Under the pieces are notes generated by a model, which worked only from the letters and a program-made list of their open reading frames with translations, had not been told where the DNA came from and ran no database searches. Below, piece after piece: positions 43,568 to 54,045 of a stretch of 64,000 bases of DNA (position 1 is its first letter; each line of letters starts with the position of its first letter). A program made the translations under genes and the position numbers. The DNA comes from Adiantum capillus-veneris. Its lineage: Eukaryota; Streptophyta; Polypodiopsida; Polypodiales; Pteridaceae. The stretch covers positions 75,376,676-75,440,675 of the forward strand of contig CM043969.1 of NCBI GenBank assembly GCA_014529385.2. The letters run 5' to 3'.

Positions 43568-43879
43568 GGTGCCCTCATCCTAATGTGTGAGTCAAGGAGA
43601 GGAGAGTGGATTTATCCCACATACTGTGGAGCAAGGCTGTAGAGCTACTTAAAGCTCATTTCTTGAATGAATAAACAACAACTTCATTTTGCACTACATG
43701 CTTGTCTATGGTGAGCTTGTGCTAAGCTAAGTCAATACTCAAGATTGTGTTTATGAGTCCAAGCTAATTCTATCTTGGAACCTAATTCACTTGAGTGATA
43801 ACCTTGCTTACACACACTCACACACTTGCAAGATGTTTCTCTTTCATCCACCATAGCTAGCACGATCCAATTCCTAACA
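43568..43879 (+). repeat. Main part of element J's 5' LTR
   Basis: Nearly identical to 46381-46679 from gtgtgagtcaaggagaggag onward. It ends ATTCCTAACA. Confidence 0.88.
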
Positions 43880-43881
43880 TT

Positions 43882-43893
43882 TGGTATCAAAGC
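43882..43893 (+). promoter_or_regulatory. Primer-binding site of element J
   Basis: TGGTATCAAAGC, two bases after the LTR end: the tRNA-iMet complement with one change (CAGAGC to CAAAGC). Confidence 0.8.
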
Positions 43894-44322
43894 TTTAAGT
43901 TATGCTAGCTAGGTTTTCTATTATGCATTTGAGTGTTTGTACAATTAGCATTCATTGATCATCATTAGATAGATCCATTAGGTTTGCTCTTCTATTGCAT
44001 AATGCATACCTAATTAGTATTCCATTGGCTAGCATGAGCATGTTCTTGAGCTAAAGACTCTTGAGCCACTACTCACTAGCTAATTGGAAGATTAATTAGC
44101 ATAAGATTTCATTAATTTGCCATTAGAAACTTGCATTTTGCAGTCAAAATATGCTCCTCATTTTAGCAAAATTGGCATTCACCATTGGTATGTGTGCGTA
44201 GCCCCATTCAAGTGCTTTCCGTCAAACCCACCCATGCTAAAATCGCATCTCTTTTGCCTATTCTAAAGCTTGCTCAGATTTTGCCCTCATTCTCTGGTTT
44301 TCCCTGCAGAATCAAGGCTCAA

Positions 44323-44390
<68 letters not shown>

Positions 44391-45193
44391 CCTAGAAGAG
44401 CATTCAATGCTTACCACACCATTGTGGAAAAACAAGCCTAAAAAAAAATATCGTTGTGTGTGGGAACCTCCTATTTTTAGGAGGATTGACGTTTTTAAAG
44501 GCAAAGGGCCACCCCAACTTGGGCGCCCACGGAGGACTTGAGGGAGGCGCTCAACCGTTTTCTTTTATAACACTTCGGGTCCGAACGAACCCCGGCCGGC
44601 CGTCCACGCCCGCGCCTGCCCAGCTGTCTGATTGGCTGATTGGCCGACTGGCCGCTCAACCCCCTTTAAGCTTTTTTTCGGGTCCGCCCCTGTTGGGCCC
44701 CCCTTCCAACGGCGCTGCCTCAAGAGCCTCACTTGTCTGGCCCTATAAGCCCCGTTTCCCGCGCTGCTCCCGGCCTCAAAGCTCCAAGGCAAGGCTCTTT
44801 AAGCCCCTGCTCCCACGGAGTAGCAATCCAAAGAGATTCAAAGCTTCCAATCTCAAGGCATTGCTCCCACCAAAGCTACAGCAAAGCTTTGCAAAGTTTC
44901 TACACCGGCATTCAAAGGCGGCTTCTTCGAGCATACAAAGCTTTTAAAAGGGAAGCTCCAAAGGTAAAGCCAAATTCGAAGGCTTATTCCAGTCATCAAG
45001 AACTCAAAGGTGTATGTGAAGGGGGGACTTCACCTCGAGTGAAGAGGTACTTCACATTTCATTAAGAAGATATTAAAATTTCAAATCTTGCAACCAAGCA
45101 CAAAACTTTGCAAATAAATTTTATATCATCGATTGTGCTCGTGTAAAGAGGCAAACACTGGCTAGGAGAGTCTCCTAAGCTAAGACCCCTCTA
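43894..45193 (+). other. Long 5' leader of element J
   Basis: 1.3 kb without a clear gene. It includes (TG)n/(CG)n at 44325-44391 and a GC-rich block at about 44560-44780 (ggccggccgt, repeated tgattggc/gactggccgc) unlike the AT-rich sequence on both sides. An inverted motif cttcacctcgagtgaag is at 45028-45044. Confidence 0.5.
44325..44391. repeat. (TG)n-(CG)n microsatellite
   Basis: About 30 TG units followed by gcgcgcgc; the alternating purine-pyrimidine run could adopt Z-form DNA. Confidence 0.95.
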
Positions 45194-46115
45194 TTGGCAC
45201 AAATGGGAGACAAGGGAATAGAGAAATTCAATGGGGAGGGATTTCACACTTGGCAAACGAAGTTAAGAGGCTACCTTATGAGAAAATGTTTGTGGTCTAT
45301 CATTAGCACTGCATTAGAGCAACAAGCCGAACCCGATGGAGTGCACACTAGGGCATCTACACTCATAGCAAGTGCACAGAATTTGGCCAAAGACGAACAA
45401 GCATTGGGAATTATCATCACTTCTTTGCATGATAACTATGTGCATTTCATAGATGAATGTAAGCATGCACATGAAGCCTGGCATGTCATAGAAAGTAATT
45501 TTGGAGCTAGGGCCAAAAGAAGCAAAGTTAGTCTTAAAAGACAGCTTTATAAAGTTACTATGATTGAAGGGGAGTACATTGCTAGCCTAGTGAACAGGCT
45601 TAAGAGCATTGTCACACAGCTCACTTACATCCAGGTTGAAGTACCAGAAGATGACAGTGGCCATACTATTAAGTGCACTTCCACCTTCTTATGACCACCT
45701 AGTCACAATTCTTGAAGAAAAAGAACCAGCACCACCATTCCAAGATGTCATCAACTCAGTCCAAGCAGAAGAAAGAAAGAAAAGAGGTTTACTCACCTCA
45801 TCAAGAGGAGTTTTTATCGCAACATCTTCAAGGGGAAGGCATTCGCCATCAACAATAACAAATGGAAGAAAGTGTTATGAATGTGGAAGAATGGGACACG
45901 TAGCGAAAGATTGCTACACAAACAAACCTTGCAACAAATGTGGTAGGAAGGGACACCCTCCTTCTCGGTGCTACTCAAGTGGAGGCAATAGCAGTGGAGA
46001 AAGCAGCAACAGCAGAAGCAACGAAGGCAAAAGACCTGACAGAGGATCAGCTCACATAGTAGAAGACAAAAAGGATGAAGACAAGAGCAACTTTTGTTAT
46101 GAAGATCCATTTTGA
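45194..46115 (+). pseudogene. Element J Copia-type gag (UBN2-like, two zinc knuckles)
   Basis: The capsid-forming protein. It starts MAQMGDKGIEKFNGEGFHTW, with the Copia gag hallmarks LRGYLMRKCLW, KDEQALGIIITSLHDNYVHF, AHEAWHVIESNF, SLKRQLYKVTMIEGEYIASL and, after a frameshift near 45660, LSALPPSYDHLVTILEE. Two zinc knuckles follow: CYECGRMGHVAKDC and CNKCGRKGHPPSRC. The protein ends 13 codons after a Lys/Asp-rich tail (DKKDEDKSNF) at 46115, where Copia polyproteins normally continue into protease. With one repair it would be about 305 residues. Confidence 0.85.
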
Positions 46116-46139
46116 AGATGCAGACTCTCTACTTGTAGG

Positions 46140-46335
46140 GGAGAACTTTTTCCTGTGTGGATACCATCTTATCATCCTGTGTGGACATCACCATCCTTTG
46201 TGGATTTTTCTTGTGTGGATTCCATCCTGTGTGGATATCACCATCCTTTGTGGACTTTATTTTCCTGTGTGGATATCACCATCCTATGTGGATTTTGTTA
46301 GCCTGTGTGGATCATGCATCATCAGTATCTTGTCT
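46140..46335 (+). repeat. Minisatellite in element J
   Basis: Irregular units of 15-31 bp built on CCTGTGTGGATATCACCATC and CTTTGTGGATTT, about eight copies, between gag and the purine tract. Frames through it give a spurious Trp/Cys-rich peptide. Confidence 0.8.
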
Positions 46336-46348
46336 TAGTCCAAACCTC

Positions 46349-46359
46349 AAGGGGAGGAT
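46349..46359 (+). promoter_or_regulatory. Polypurine tract of element J
   Basis: AAGGGGAGGAT immediately before the 3' LTR. Confidence 0.8.
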
Positions 46360-46679
46360 TGTAAAGTGTGATCTTTGTCCTAAGGTGTGAGTCAAGGAGA
46401 GGAGAGTGGATTTATCCCACATACTGTGGAGCAAAGCTATAGAGCTACTTAAAGCTCATTTCTTGAATGAATAAACAACAACTTCATTTTGCACTACATG
46501 CTTGTCTATGGTGAGTTTGTGCTAAGCTAAGTCAATACTCAAGATTGGGTTTATGAGTCCAAGCTAATTCTATCTTGGAACCTAATTCACTTGAGTGAAA
46601 ACATTGCTTACACACACACACACACTTGCACCATGTTTCTCTTTCATCCACCATAGCTAGCACGATCCAATTCCTAACA
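46360..46679 (+). repeat. 3' LTR of element J
   Basis: 320 bp, TGTAAAG...CCTAACA, followed by the target duplication GCACC (46680-46684). Confidence 0.9.
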
Positions 46680-48404
46680 GCACCCAGACTACGACCACAT
46701 GCATCACAATATACTTCAAATGAATTTTGCAAGTCCGGCAAAGTCAAAATTGGTCCCGTAGTCAATTTCTCTTTCAATGTCTGAAAGGCAGTCACCTCTG
46801 TAGATCCCATGAGACAAGGACTCCTTTCTCAGTCAAGATATGCAAAGGGAAAGCAACCTCTGCAAACTTTCGAATGAACCGTCTGTAGTACGAACACGAT
46901 CGCAAGAAGCTTCTAACTTCATGGACATTCTTCAAATCGGGCCAATCACGGATAGTCTCTATCTTGGCCGGATCCATTTGCACTCTTGCTGCTCAGACAA
47001 TGTGTCCCAAAAAGTGTATCTCTGGTAGGAAAAATTCACTTTTCTTTGCATTTATCACTAACTTGTGATCTCGTAATGCCCGAAAGACCTGAAGCAGATG
47101 ATCTCTATGTTCTGCCTCATTCTTGGAGAAAACAATGATATCGTCAAAGAAAGTGCCAACAAAGAGCCTGTACTCTCGAAAAATCCTGTCTATCATCCGG
47201 TTAAATGTCGCAGGAGCATTGGTTAAGCCAAAAGACGACATCAAAAACTCAAATAACCCAAAAGTCGTCCGAAAGGCTATCTTGTAGACATCTCCCAGCG
47301 TGATTCTGATCTGATGATATCCACTCTTCAAATCAATCCTGCTAAAACACGAGGAGCCTTGTAATCTGTCAAGTATATCATTGATCCTAGGAATCTAAAA
47401 TCTGTTCTTGATGGTGATTTTGTTGAGAGCTCTATAATCGATGCACATTCTCCAAGATCCGTCTTTCTTCAAAACCAACAACACTGGAGAGCAATACGGT
47501 GAAGTACTAGGCTGGACAAGACCCTTTTCCAAGAGGTCTTTCACTTGGTTCATAATCTAGGCTCAACTCACACGATAAGGTGGCCGGTTCGGTGGTGGCT
47601 TCCAGGTATCAGATCAATGGTATGATTTTCAGGACGAGCAGGTGGTAACTCGCATGGCAGGCCCTCTGAGAAGCAATCGGCATGGGAGTGGAGAAAATCT
47701 TGGTGTTCTTTATGAAGTTCAGACATATTTGTCCTTTATTCATCATTCCACTCTTTCAAAAAGATCGAGTAAACAAACAGACTGGATTTCATTAATTTAG
47801 AAATGGCCGAAGCCGATACAATAGAGACAAACTCGCCCTTAAGTTTTATATCAAGTACAATGGTTCTGGCCTTCTCTGTGGTCAATGTCGCTTTCCTTGC
47901 CCAATTGTCGACCACGGCATTGTTCTTTTGATACGAGAGAATTCCCAAGAGAACATCACAACCTTCCAAAGGCATTATGTAAAAGTCCTCATGCCCCAAA
48001 TACCCCTGACAATGCAATCGAAGTTTGCCAATGACAGGTGTAATGGCTACGTCCCTGCCGGATGCCGCTAGAACAGCCTCCGCAAGTGGTCCCATCCGAT
48101 TGGGAGTGATCTCGAGCCGCGCCGTCAATTCCGGTGAAATGAAGTTGGCCTTGGCTCCTCCATCAAAGAAGATCAGGGCTTCTTGGTCTTTCACTTTGCC
48201 CCAAGCTCGGCAAAGTTCTGTACTCTCATCCAACGTGCTAGGATCGGTACCCACGCAATCTGGAGCCAGTCCTGTTTTCATCTTGCCTTTTCTTCGATGT
48301 TCCTCAGCTGCTCTCGAACTCTCAGGCCTTTCGTCGTCCTTGTCGTTATGTTCTTTCTGTGCCTTTTTAGGGCACTTCGCGGAGATATGTCCAGGTTCAC
48401 TGCA
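46680..48404 (-). pseudogene. Element C/F pol, first half (knuckle, protease, RT, RNase H start)
   Basis: In transcription order: a zinc knuckle with an in-frame stop in place of its third residue (CF*CSEPGHISAKC, 48360-48405); a 181-codon frame (48281-47736) with the protease IFFDGGAKANFIS and a GCDVLLGI block; RT blocks [26 protein letters not shown] and FGLTNAPATFNRM; active site [10 protein letters not shown] (frame 47331-46993); DPAKIETIRDWPDLK; and RNase H NSFEVYCDACGRSLGAV, cut at 46680 by element J. The rest of RNase H lies at 34176. Several stops. Confidence 0.88.
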
Positions 48405-49828
48405 TCAAAAGCACTTCCTCTCCCTGATGCAGTGAGCTCTCTCCTGAGGAGTAAGCTTGGGTCGTGCATCTTTCTTTTCTGAGTTGCTCTTTCTCTTTCT
48501 ACTTTCATTTGTCAAAGTCTGTTTAGCTCTTTGAGTCATGATGTCACCGGTGGGGTAAGTCAGACTGCCAGAGTGGATGGCAAAACCCCGTTTCGCATGA
48601 CTCATCAACTCCTGAATAGAAGCTGACTTCTGTTCCAAGCAGTGATCTCGGATCTCTGTAGGTAGACCAAGGTAAACCTCTCAATTTGTTCCTTGAACAA
48701 TTCTTAAATGAAGAGGCGGGTAGAAAAGAGCTCAAGAATCTCTCGCAATAAGCGTCCCCTGTATCCTTCTAAGTCATCCGAAGATGGTTCCAAGCAGTTC
48801 GTATATCACGTTCATACTCTCGAATCAACCAAGAAGAAATAAAAAGCCTCTTGAATTTCAGCCATTTAACTGACGCAGTCTTGCTTAATAGAAGCGTGGA
48901 CCACCAAGTTCGAGCATTCCCCTTAAAGTAAGAGGCAGCTCGCCGAATCTTAGAGTGCTCTGAGTAACGTCCTCCTGCAAAAGCGATGTCAAACTGCTTT
49001 ACAAAAGACAAAGCCTTCGAAGCATCTCTATATACTGAAAACGTGTCAAATTTAATTGACTGTCCACCTTCCTTAAACTCTCGGACTTTCTTGCTTTTAT
49101 CTTCCTGAAAGTCATACTGGTTGGCTTTGTAAAAATTTTCTTCTTTGCATAAAAGTTGTTGTCATCAGGGTTTGAACTGTCTGTAGACGAGTCCTCTGTA
49201 GAACTGTCACTCACAGGGCGAGATTTTGACTTCTGTCTTTTTCTTCCCCTTTCCGAAGCGTTGCTTTTTGCTTCGCTTTTGGCCTTTTCGGTCTTCTTCG
49301 CTCGAGTCAGATGAGCTAGAAGAACTCAAAGAAGAAGAAGAAGAACTGGGTACTTCTTCAAATCGAACACGCTTCTTCTATTTCTTTGCCTTTTCAAATG
49401 TCAACTGACGACCCAAATAGCCCGGAAAGTCAGTGCCTTTCTTCTGCTTTTTGTCGTGCTTTTTAGCTTTGTTCTGCGCGTCAAAAAGCTGAGGAATTCG
49501 TGGATCAACCACCTCTTCAAGTTCCTTCATATTTCTTGTGAGCAGAAGGTTTCTTGAGAGCGGGTTTTGGAGGTGGTGTTGTGGTTTTCTGCCACTGCGC
49601 GTGCACCTCCTGGAATGAAGTCTCGCTCATATATTTTGCAAATGTTAGGTCCTTCGCAAAATTGAGCATCATCATTGTTGCATCGCCGATCAATTGACGA
49701 CGCTCCCTCTCTCGACACTCCGCCTGAGTAGGCCCAGGCAGGCCATACTCCTTGCCGGAATCTTCATTGTGATCCCTTCCCGCATCTCCGGATGAAGAGG
49801 TAGTTGACTGATCTTTGCCTGAAGCCAT
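48405..49828 (-). pseudogene. Element C/F gag
   Basis: Starts MASGKDQSTTSSSG at 49828, as in element B. Blocks: QLIGDATMMMLNFAKD, KPALKKPSAHKKY, a Ser/Glu and Lys-rich middle, SFVKQFDIAFAGGRYSEHSK, NARTWWSTLLL and FKRLFISSWLIREYERDI (48769-49011), the readable core of the gag domain that is scrambled in B. Frames change at about 49520, 49215, 49000, 48740 and 48640. Confidence 0.85.
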
Positions 49829-49884
49829 AGGTGCCGCGGAACAAAATTTGGGATCGGATTTCCCGTAAAAGAGAAATCGGCCGT

Positions 49885-49896
49885 GCTCTGATACCA
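49885..49896 (-). promoter_or_regulatory. Primer-binding site of element C/F (tRNA-iMet)
   Basis: gctctgatacca on plus, the complement of TGGTATCAGAGC, adjacent to the LTR at 49898. Confidence 0.92.
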
Positions 49897-49897
49897 C

Positions 49898-50546
49898 TGT
49901 AACAGAGTTTGACACTCCAAGTCAAGAATCTACCGCGACAGCACCAAATAACCACTTCAAAACAGTTCACAGTTCACAATTTTATTCGACACTTGGCCCG
50001 GCGGAGTTCCGTGCCTAGAGATATTGGCCCCAAAGACTGGCGCCCCTTTCAGTATTTCTTTTTGTATTAATCTGAGTTCAAAGTACAAGAGTGGAGGCAG
50101 GCGCTCACACTCAAACTCTGCGTCCAGATGTTTTGAGTTGTGAGAGGCCTGCTCACATATTTAAAGTTACAAGGGATGCCAAAAGCAGAGCCCCAAAAGC
50201 TTCTTTTAAAAGCTGCCCATAAAACTGTCTCTAAAATAGGCTCTCAACTTTTTAAAGCATCTTTTTAAAAACATTAAAGCTCTCCCTCTAGCTTGCGTAG
50301 AGAAAAATAAAGCAAATGCAGCGCTGCGTAGAAAAGATACACAAAAAGCTACGCTCAGAGGCTGCTGCTCGTCTGCCCGCCAAACACGCCAGGATTCACG
50401 CGCCATACAGGCTGCCACGTGTCATCTCCGCCATTTGCGGAAACTGTCCTGTAGCCAGCAGCGTCAGCATTTCCAGCTTTGTGCAAGGTGTGTGTGCAAG
50501 GTGTGTGTGTATACACCAGGGCAGCCACGTCATCACATTTGTGACA
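49898..50546 (-). repeat. 5' LTR of element C/F
   Basis: 649 bp. On minus it starts TGTCACAAATGTGATGACGT and ends TCTGTTACA. Its U3 has the same 'gtgtatacacacacaccttgcac' and 'gcgtttggcggg' type sequence as element A's LTR, and the R block (minus) is at about 50035-50070. The 5' flank is GAAGG-side sequence; the partner flank is lost. Confidence 0.88.
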
Positions 50547-50806
50547 GAAGGTGGCGAGACAATCACTTGTATGGAATGCATATGTGACAGATACAGAAGG
50601 CTGTTAGCTAGGTGAGAGGACTCACATAGATTGGGTTAGATGGGATAATGGCCAGCAAGCTCTTTACGTTGTTCGTCAGATGCTTCCTTGGTTGGGGCAC
50701 AGGTTATTAAAGCAACCTACGGGATCCGCAGAGGGATTGTTGCCCGTATGAGAGAAATTGATGAGGCCATCCCACCCGACTGGCATGCCTTCATCGAGGG
50801 AAATAC
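50547..50806 (+). pseudogene. LINE-like fragment, left of element I
   Basis: A short open stretch (ATYGIRRGIVARMREIDEAI then PPDWHAFIEG, 50700-50800) resembles the middle of L1 ORF2 C-terminal regions. It is interrupted by element I at 50807. Weak evidence, and the continuation at 58496 supports it only by context. Confidence 0.4.
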
Positions 50807-52037
50807 TGTCACGTGCACATCTAACCCTATGTGCATGTGGACAAGCTACTTCATGACAAGGGTTCAGTCAATCTAGCCTAGGAAGTGTTCTGGCACCTTT
50901 GTGAGTCTGTTCACAGACCGTGCATGTCCAGACACTTAGAGTAGATGCATATCCTCTGGTTGCTGCACACAGCATGATCATGAGCATTACCATCAGATTC
51001 CATCAGGAGCATTTTACAGTGCAGAGAACCTATTTTCCCTATTTTACCCATTTTTCACTTATTATTAATAAGTGACTTTTGTTGGGAAACCGGGTAGGGA
51101 AATTTGACAAGCAAGTATATAAGAAAACTAGCGATAGCAATATCTGGCAGAAGAGGCAGCAGACCAAGTGCACCTTCTTAGCAAGAACAGCAAGAAGACC
51201 TAGCTTTTTCAAGCTACCAAGACCAGCCAGCATTTCCTCATCATTGCGGATCAGCCAACCGTTTTGCATTTGCAGATTCAACCTGGCGACAGCAGGACAC
51301 AGCAAGAGCCCTAGCGTTTTTGTTGCAGACCTCAAAACAGGCCTAGCGTTTTTGAACAGCATTTTCAGCCTAGCGTTTTTGCAATTTTCCGACGTCTTCA
51401 CCTTCTCTACATCAGTTTTCAGCGTGAAGACTCCGCACACTTCGCACCGCAGCCCCCAAACTTTGCACATCTCACCTTCCCGCAGCAAATCCTCGCCACA
51501 CGGTTAGATCAGCAGAAGTTTGCAGATTCAGCCCGGAAAACGCAGATTTCAGCATCTGCGTTTTCAGCGCGTCGTCGTCGTCATCGCCGTCATCACCGAT
51601 ATAGAGTCAGAATGCAGCAGATAAAGATTTGCAGATTTCAGCCCTTAGCGTTTTCAGATTTCAGCCCGTCTCGTTGCCCTCATCGTTGTCGACATCAGAT
51701 AAAGATTTGCAGATTTCAGTCCGTCTCGTCGTCGTCGACATCGTCGGCAAGTCCATTGCATTGTAGAGATTTGTGCAATCAATAGTAGACCGCTCTCGCC
51801 ATAGAGAGTGGGGCCTTCGGAGGAGGGTTTGACAACATTCTGGTGTCGTATTCTTCGCTCTCTATCTCTCAGTCTCAGTACCTTCATTCACAGTGTTTGC
51901 CACTTTGTTTGTGATCATTTGCACTCTCTCACTAAAGGAACGGAAGGATCTCCCTTCCGTAAGTAAAGGAACCTTGAGCACAGTTCGGGACACTCATCTT
52001 GAGCAAAGTTCAACATTCACTTCCGCTGCGCCTTACA
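50807..52037 (+). repeat. 5' LTR of element I
   Basis: It contains TATATAAG at 51116-51123, then a leader rich in CCTAGCGTTTTTGCA and ATTTCAGCC-type repeats (51185-51730). aatcaatagtagacc is followed by a short hairpin (ctctc/gagag) and GGGGCCTTCGG at about 51776-51825. Confidence 0.9.
51116..51123 (+). promoter_or_regulatory. Candidate TATA box of element I
   Basis: TATATAAG about 310 bp into the LTR; conserved in the 3' LTR near 57613 (gtatataagaaaac). Confidence 0.6.
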
Positions 52038-52038
52038 T

Positions 52039-52050
52039 TGGTATCAGAGC
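52039..52050 (+). promoter_or_regulatory. Primer-binding site of element I (tRNA-iMet)
   Basis: TGGTATCAGAGC one base after the LTR end. Confidence 0.92.
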
Positions 52051-52479
52051 TTTGGCAGTGTTCTGTATCACTCAAGGAAAGAACCACAAGATTTCTTTTG
52101 CTTGTTGCGGTCGCACGTAACCCAAGTCCACTTGGGCGTGTTGATTCCTATTCATGTTTTTGAAGAGTGACAGGAAGCCAAAGAAAGCAGGTCTTGTCCA
52201 GCCTCCCCTTGTTTCTCTTTTCACTCATTGAGAGCGGACCGTGCACTTAGCGGCCGGCAAATCGAAGTGAGGTGGGAAAAAGCAACCTTGGTTTGAGCGC
52301 AAGGCCGCCAAGGGGTGCGCCCGCGGAAAAGAGTAGAGCTCGAGTAAGAGAAGATCCATCTCTAACACAAATTGCAAGTGAAAGAAGCACCTCAAGACGT
52401 CAAGAACTCAAGAACCCACAAACCCAAGAACACAAGAACCCAAGTTCCTCGTGAACTTCAGAACCCAAGAGTTCAGTGT

Positions 52480-54045
52480 ATGGTCATTACCCGAAGCGGA
52501 ATGGATACTTCGCATGGAGGTGATGAGCATGGCAGTGGTGAAGAAGAATTTTCCCCACCAGGAGGTTTTTCTAACCCTCCCCCTTCCCCATCTATGCCAA
52601 GGATTGCACCAAATCCTATGGAGGCTTTGGTCAAGTCGATGATGGACATGATGTTACACCAAAAAGTGCAACGCGTTACCTTGGAGCGTGAGCGCCAAGA
52701 CAGAGAGGCATCTTTGGATCGCAAAGCGCGCTTGGCGGCTGAGGAATGAAAAGAAAGAAAAGCAGAAAGAAAGGCAGCTATTGAGAGTGAGCGTGTGCAA
52801 GCACGCTTGGCGGCCGAAGAAAGAAAGGAGGCCGCCAAAGAAAGACAAGCGGCCTTGGAGTCAAAGAGTGAGGCGCAAAGAGACCAACACATGCAAGAGT
52901 TGGTCCGACAGGTTCTCACCTCAAAATCGGAGCCGGCCAAAGTTGTTGGTGGTTCCTCAAGTGGCACAAGCCGAGATTCAGACTCCAACAACCCCGTCAC
53001 CGAGAAGTTGACATTTAGTAAGTATGACGATAAGATGGAGGCTAGTGTTATTCATTCTTGGTTGCATCAATTTAATGCTTATTTTGCGACAACTAAGAAG
53101 ACAAGGAATGGCAAGGTTCTTACGGCAACCATATACCTTGCCGGTGATGCCATTAATTGGTACCACGCATGGCAAGAGGTACAGTTGGCCGTGCACCTAG
53201 AGGCAGCCGACGAAGACGCACCCCTTTCCTTCAATTTGGCCGACTTCCAAGACAAGCTCAAGACGTGGTTTATGCCTCCATAGTACCTAGCGCGGTTGAA
53301 AGAAAATTGGCGCAACCTCAAGCAGAATGGTATGCCAGTCATGTCCTTTTCTAACCGTGTTTTGCAGCTCGGCACCCAATTACGCAAATTGGATGATGAG
53401 CGCAAAGAGGCTTTTTTTTTTGGGTTGGACGAATATATCAAGTTTGATGTAGAAGTCTTCGACCCCACGAATCTCAACAAGGCGGTAGCAATTGTGCTCT
53501 CCCAAGAGATGAAGCACAACAAGGGAAATCCTAAGGAGAACAAGTCGTCTCAAAGTACCTCCCAGACTTCTAGGAACCCTCAGAATGGTAAGAACGGTAA
53601 CTCTTCTAGCCAATCTTCCTCTAATTCTTCGGAAAAGAACTCTAACAATGAATCTAAGGGTAAAGCTAAAACACCTGCTAAACCTAACCTCACCCCTGAT
53701 GAAAAAGCCGCAAAAGGAATTATAGGAGGATACATAACGGCAGAAGAACGAGTCATTTATGCTAAGGAAGGTCGTTGTTATCAATGTCACGTCAAGGGTC
53801 ACATTAAAGCGGCTTGTCCTAAGACAGACCCACCTAAAGAACCTAAGGCACCCACAGCAACCACAAGCACTTTAATGAACCAAGGTGAATCTTCTCATGT
53901 TTCTGACACACACATTGATGAGTCTCTCATAAAGTGTTATGGTCATGTAAAGGGTCAACGTTTTGTCATATTGTTTGATCCAGGCAATATGCATGATGTG
54001 ATTAGTGCCTCTCTTGTAGAGAGAGCCCGCCTAGAGGTTAGTTAG
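52480..54045 (+). pseudogene. Element I gag
   Basis: One frame of about 521 codons starting MVITRSGMDTSHGG, with stops at 52747 and 53281 only. The N-terminal third is highly charged and helical (repeated ARLAAEERKEAAKERQAAL), a likely coiled coil. The gag core: LTFSKYDDKMEASVIHSWLH, TIYLAGDAINWYHAWQ and LADFQDKLKTWFMPP. A Ser/Asn-rich stretch precedes the zinc knuckle CYQCHVKGHIKAAC. The protease follows in frame: FVILFDPGNMHDVISASLV, with DPG where DSG or DTG is expected, so probably inactive. It ends in a stop at 54043. Confidence 0.88.

Larger units (their letters stand above)
34177..46679 (+). mobile_element. Element J: Copia-type element encoding gag only (split by element G)
   Basis: The 3' LTR (46360-46679, 320 bp) starts TGTAAAGTGTGATC and ends CCTAACA. 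The 5' LTR is in two pieces: 34177-34190 (TATAAAGTGTGAG) and 43568-43879; together they are 326 bp, that is the 3' LTR length plus about 5 bp, as expected if element G inserted there with its own duplication. The flanks GCACC/GCACC are perfect. PBS at 43882, gag at 45194-46115, purine tract, 3' LTR. No protease, integrase, RT or RNase H lies between gag and the 3' LTR. Confidence 0.85.
30064..50546 (-). mobile_element. Element C/F: chromovirus (sister of B) split by nested insertions
   Basis: Its own parts, in transcription order: 5' LTR (50546-49898), gag and pol to RNase H (49897-46680), then RNase H end and integrase (34176-32774), then chromodomain and 3' non-coding region (30812-30064). 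The two main halves join exactly at GCACC, present at 34172-34176 and 46680-46684, which is the target duplication of element J. At protein level the parts match element B domain by domain. The 3' LTR is missing: homology with B stops at about 30064, next to element E. Confidence 0.88.

Noticed and set aside
44456-44947. A 163-codon frame in the GC-rich block of element J
   Set aside because: High GC lowers stop frequency; no motif, and overlapping frames are equally open.
46140-46335. CRISPR-like array
   Set aside because: Irregular 15-31 bp units without unique spacers in a plant retroelement; a minisatellite.
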